14,849 nt of DNA, taken from positions 1 to 14,849 of the forward strand of contig CALKUS010000079.1 of assembly GCA_937996755.1 (NCBI GenBank), written 5' to 3'. This DNA comes from an uncultured Pseudomonadota bacterium (GTDB taxonomy: Bacteria > Pseudomonadota > Gammaproteobacteria > Xanthomonadales > Ahniellaceae). Shown here piece by piece: positions 14,623-14,849 of this stretch. The notes beneath the pieces were generated by a model that was given only the letters and a program-made list of their open reading frames with translations, searched no databases and had not been told where the DNA came from. Position 1 is the stretch's first letter. Each line of letters begins with the position of its first letter. Made by a program: the position numbers and the translations under genes.

Positions 14623-14849
14623 TCAGGCGGCCTGGCGCAGCGGCTCGCGCTCGCTGCCGGCACGTGTTGCGGGACGCGGATGCTCCTCGAGCAGGCGCAT
14701 CAGCGCCGGGATGAGCAGCGCGACGAACAGCAGGCTGAGGCTAACGCCGCCCACCGTGACCGCGGCGAGCCCGCGGTAGATCGCCGCGCCCGGACCGGGA
14801 TTGATCGCCATCGGCAACGCGCCGACGACACCGGTGAGCGCGCCGATCA
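14623..14849 (-). CDS. RND efflux pump, C-terminal end only
   Basis: Only about 74 C-terminal residues are inside the window; the gene continues beyond its right edge. The reading is open from the edge to TGA at 14623-14625. The sequence GALTGVVGALPMAINPGPGA followed by the hydrophobic run VTVGGVSLSLLFVALLIPALMRLL matches the last two membrane segments of AcrB/CusA-type RND transporters, where a loop with Pro and Gly joins TM11 to TM12. The final LEEHPRPATRAGSEREPLRQ is a short cytoplasmic tail. It precedes the adaptor gene, the reverse of the usual adaptor-then-pump order. Subfamily and substrate cannot be judged from this piece. Confidence 0.85.
   Translation of the reverse strand, partial: IGALTGVVGALPMAINPGPGAAIYRGLAAVTVGGVSLSLLFVALLIPALMRLLEEHPRPATRAGSEREPLRQAA

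Noticed and set aside
12960..14663. A 567-codon minus-strand frame covering moaB and the efflux adaptor
   Set aside because: It is a frame-shifted shadow of the adaptor gene and antisense to moaB. It has no recognisable domain and an extreme Arg/Ala content.

Overview
The window looks like chromosomal core DNA of a high-GC gammaproteobacterium, most likely a member of the Xanthomonadaceae/Lysobacteraceae. Three things suggest this: the very GC-rich third codon positions, the gene order TPR lipoprotein-lolB-ispE-tRNA-Gln-prs-rplY-pth-ychF facing hemA-prfA (shared with pseudomonads and xanthomonads), and a family-GT41 glycosyltransferase that closely resembles the O-GlcNAc transferase homologue of Xanthomonas campestris. 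The assignment is inference from content, not from a search.

Positions 1-8433 are read entirely on the minus strand. From upstream to downstream they hold a TPR lipoprotein, lolB, ispE, tRNA-Gln(UUG), prs, rplY (bL25), pth and ychF. A second unit follows with its own good sigma70-type promoter: tRNA-Tyr(GUA), tRNA-Gly(UCC), tRNA-Thr(GGU) and the 5' three quarters of a tuf gene, the layout of the tyrU-glyT-thrT-tufB operon of Escherichia coli. The theme is translation and its supplies: elongation factor, tRNAs, a ribosomal protein, peptidyl-tRNA recycling, PRPP, isoprenoid precursor and outer-membrane lipoprotein insertion. Gene ends are tightly packed. lolB starts inside the stop of the TPR gene, ispE starts inside the end of lolB, and ispE ends inside tRNA-Gln.

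Positions 8434-8525 form a divergent control region. Positions 8526-13520 carry a plus-strand, translationally coupled set: hemA, prfA, a TPR/GT41 O-GlcNAc-transferase-like protein and moaB, every junction overlapping by 1-4 bases. The GT41 gene sits where E. coli and Pseudomonas have prmC, the methylase of the release factor encoded by prfA.

Positions 13517-14849 are again on the minus strand: an RND efflux periplasmic adaptor and, upstream of it, the C-terminal end of the RND pump. The adaptor gene and moaB converge and share a CTAG inside a 10-bp palindrome.

Non-coding structure of note: a roughly 180-bp stretch between pth and ychF bounded by near-perfect inverted repeats whose outer edge supplies the pth stop codon; four consecutive hairpins between prs and rplY; and two hairpins between rplY and pth. 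There is no CRISPR array, rRNA gene or recognisable transposase gene. Nothing here amounts to a clear undescribed defence or mobile system. The best leads are the coupled GT41 gene, the pth-ychF inverted-repeat element, the ispE/tRNA-Gln overlap and the odd tRNA-Thr.
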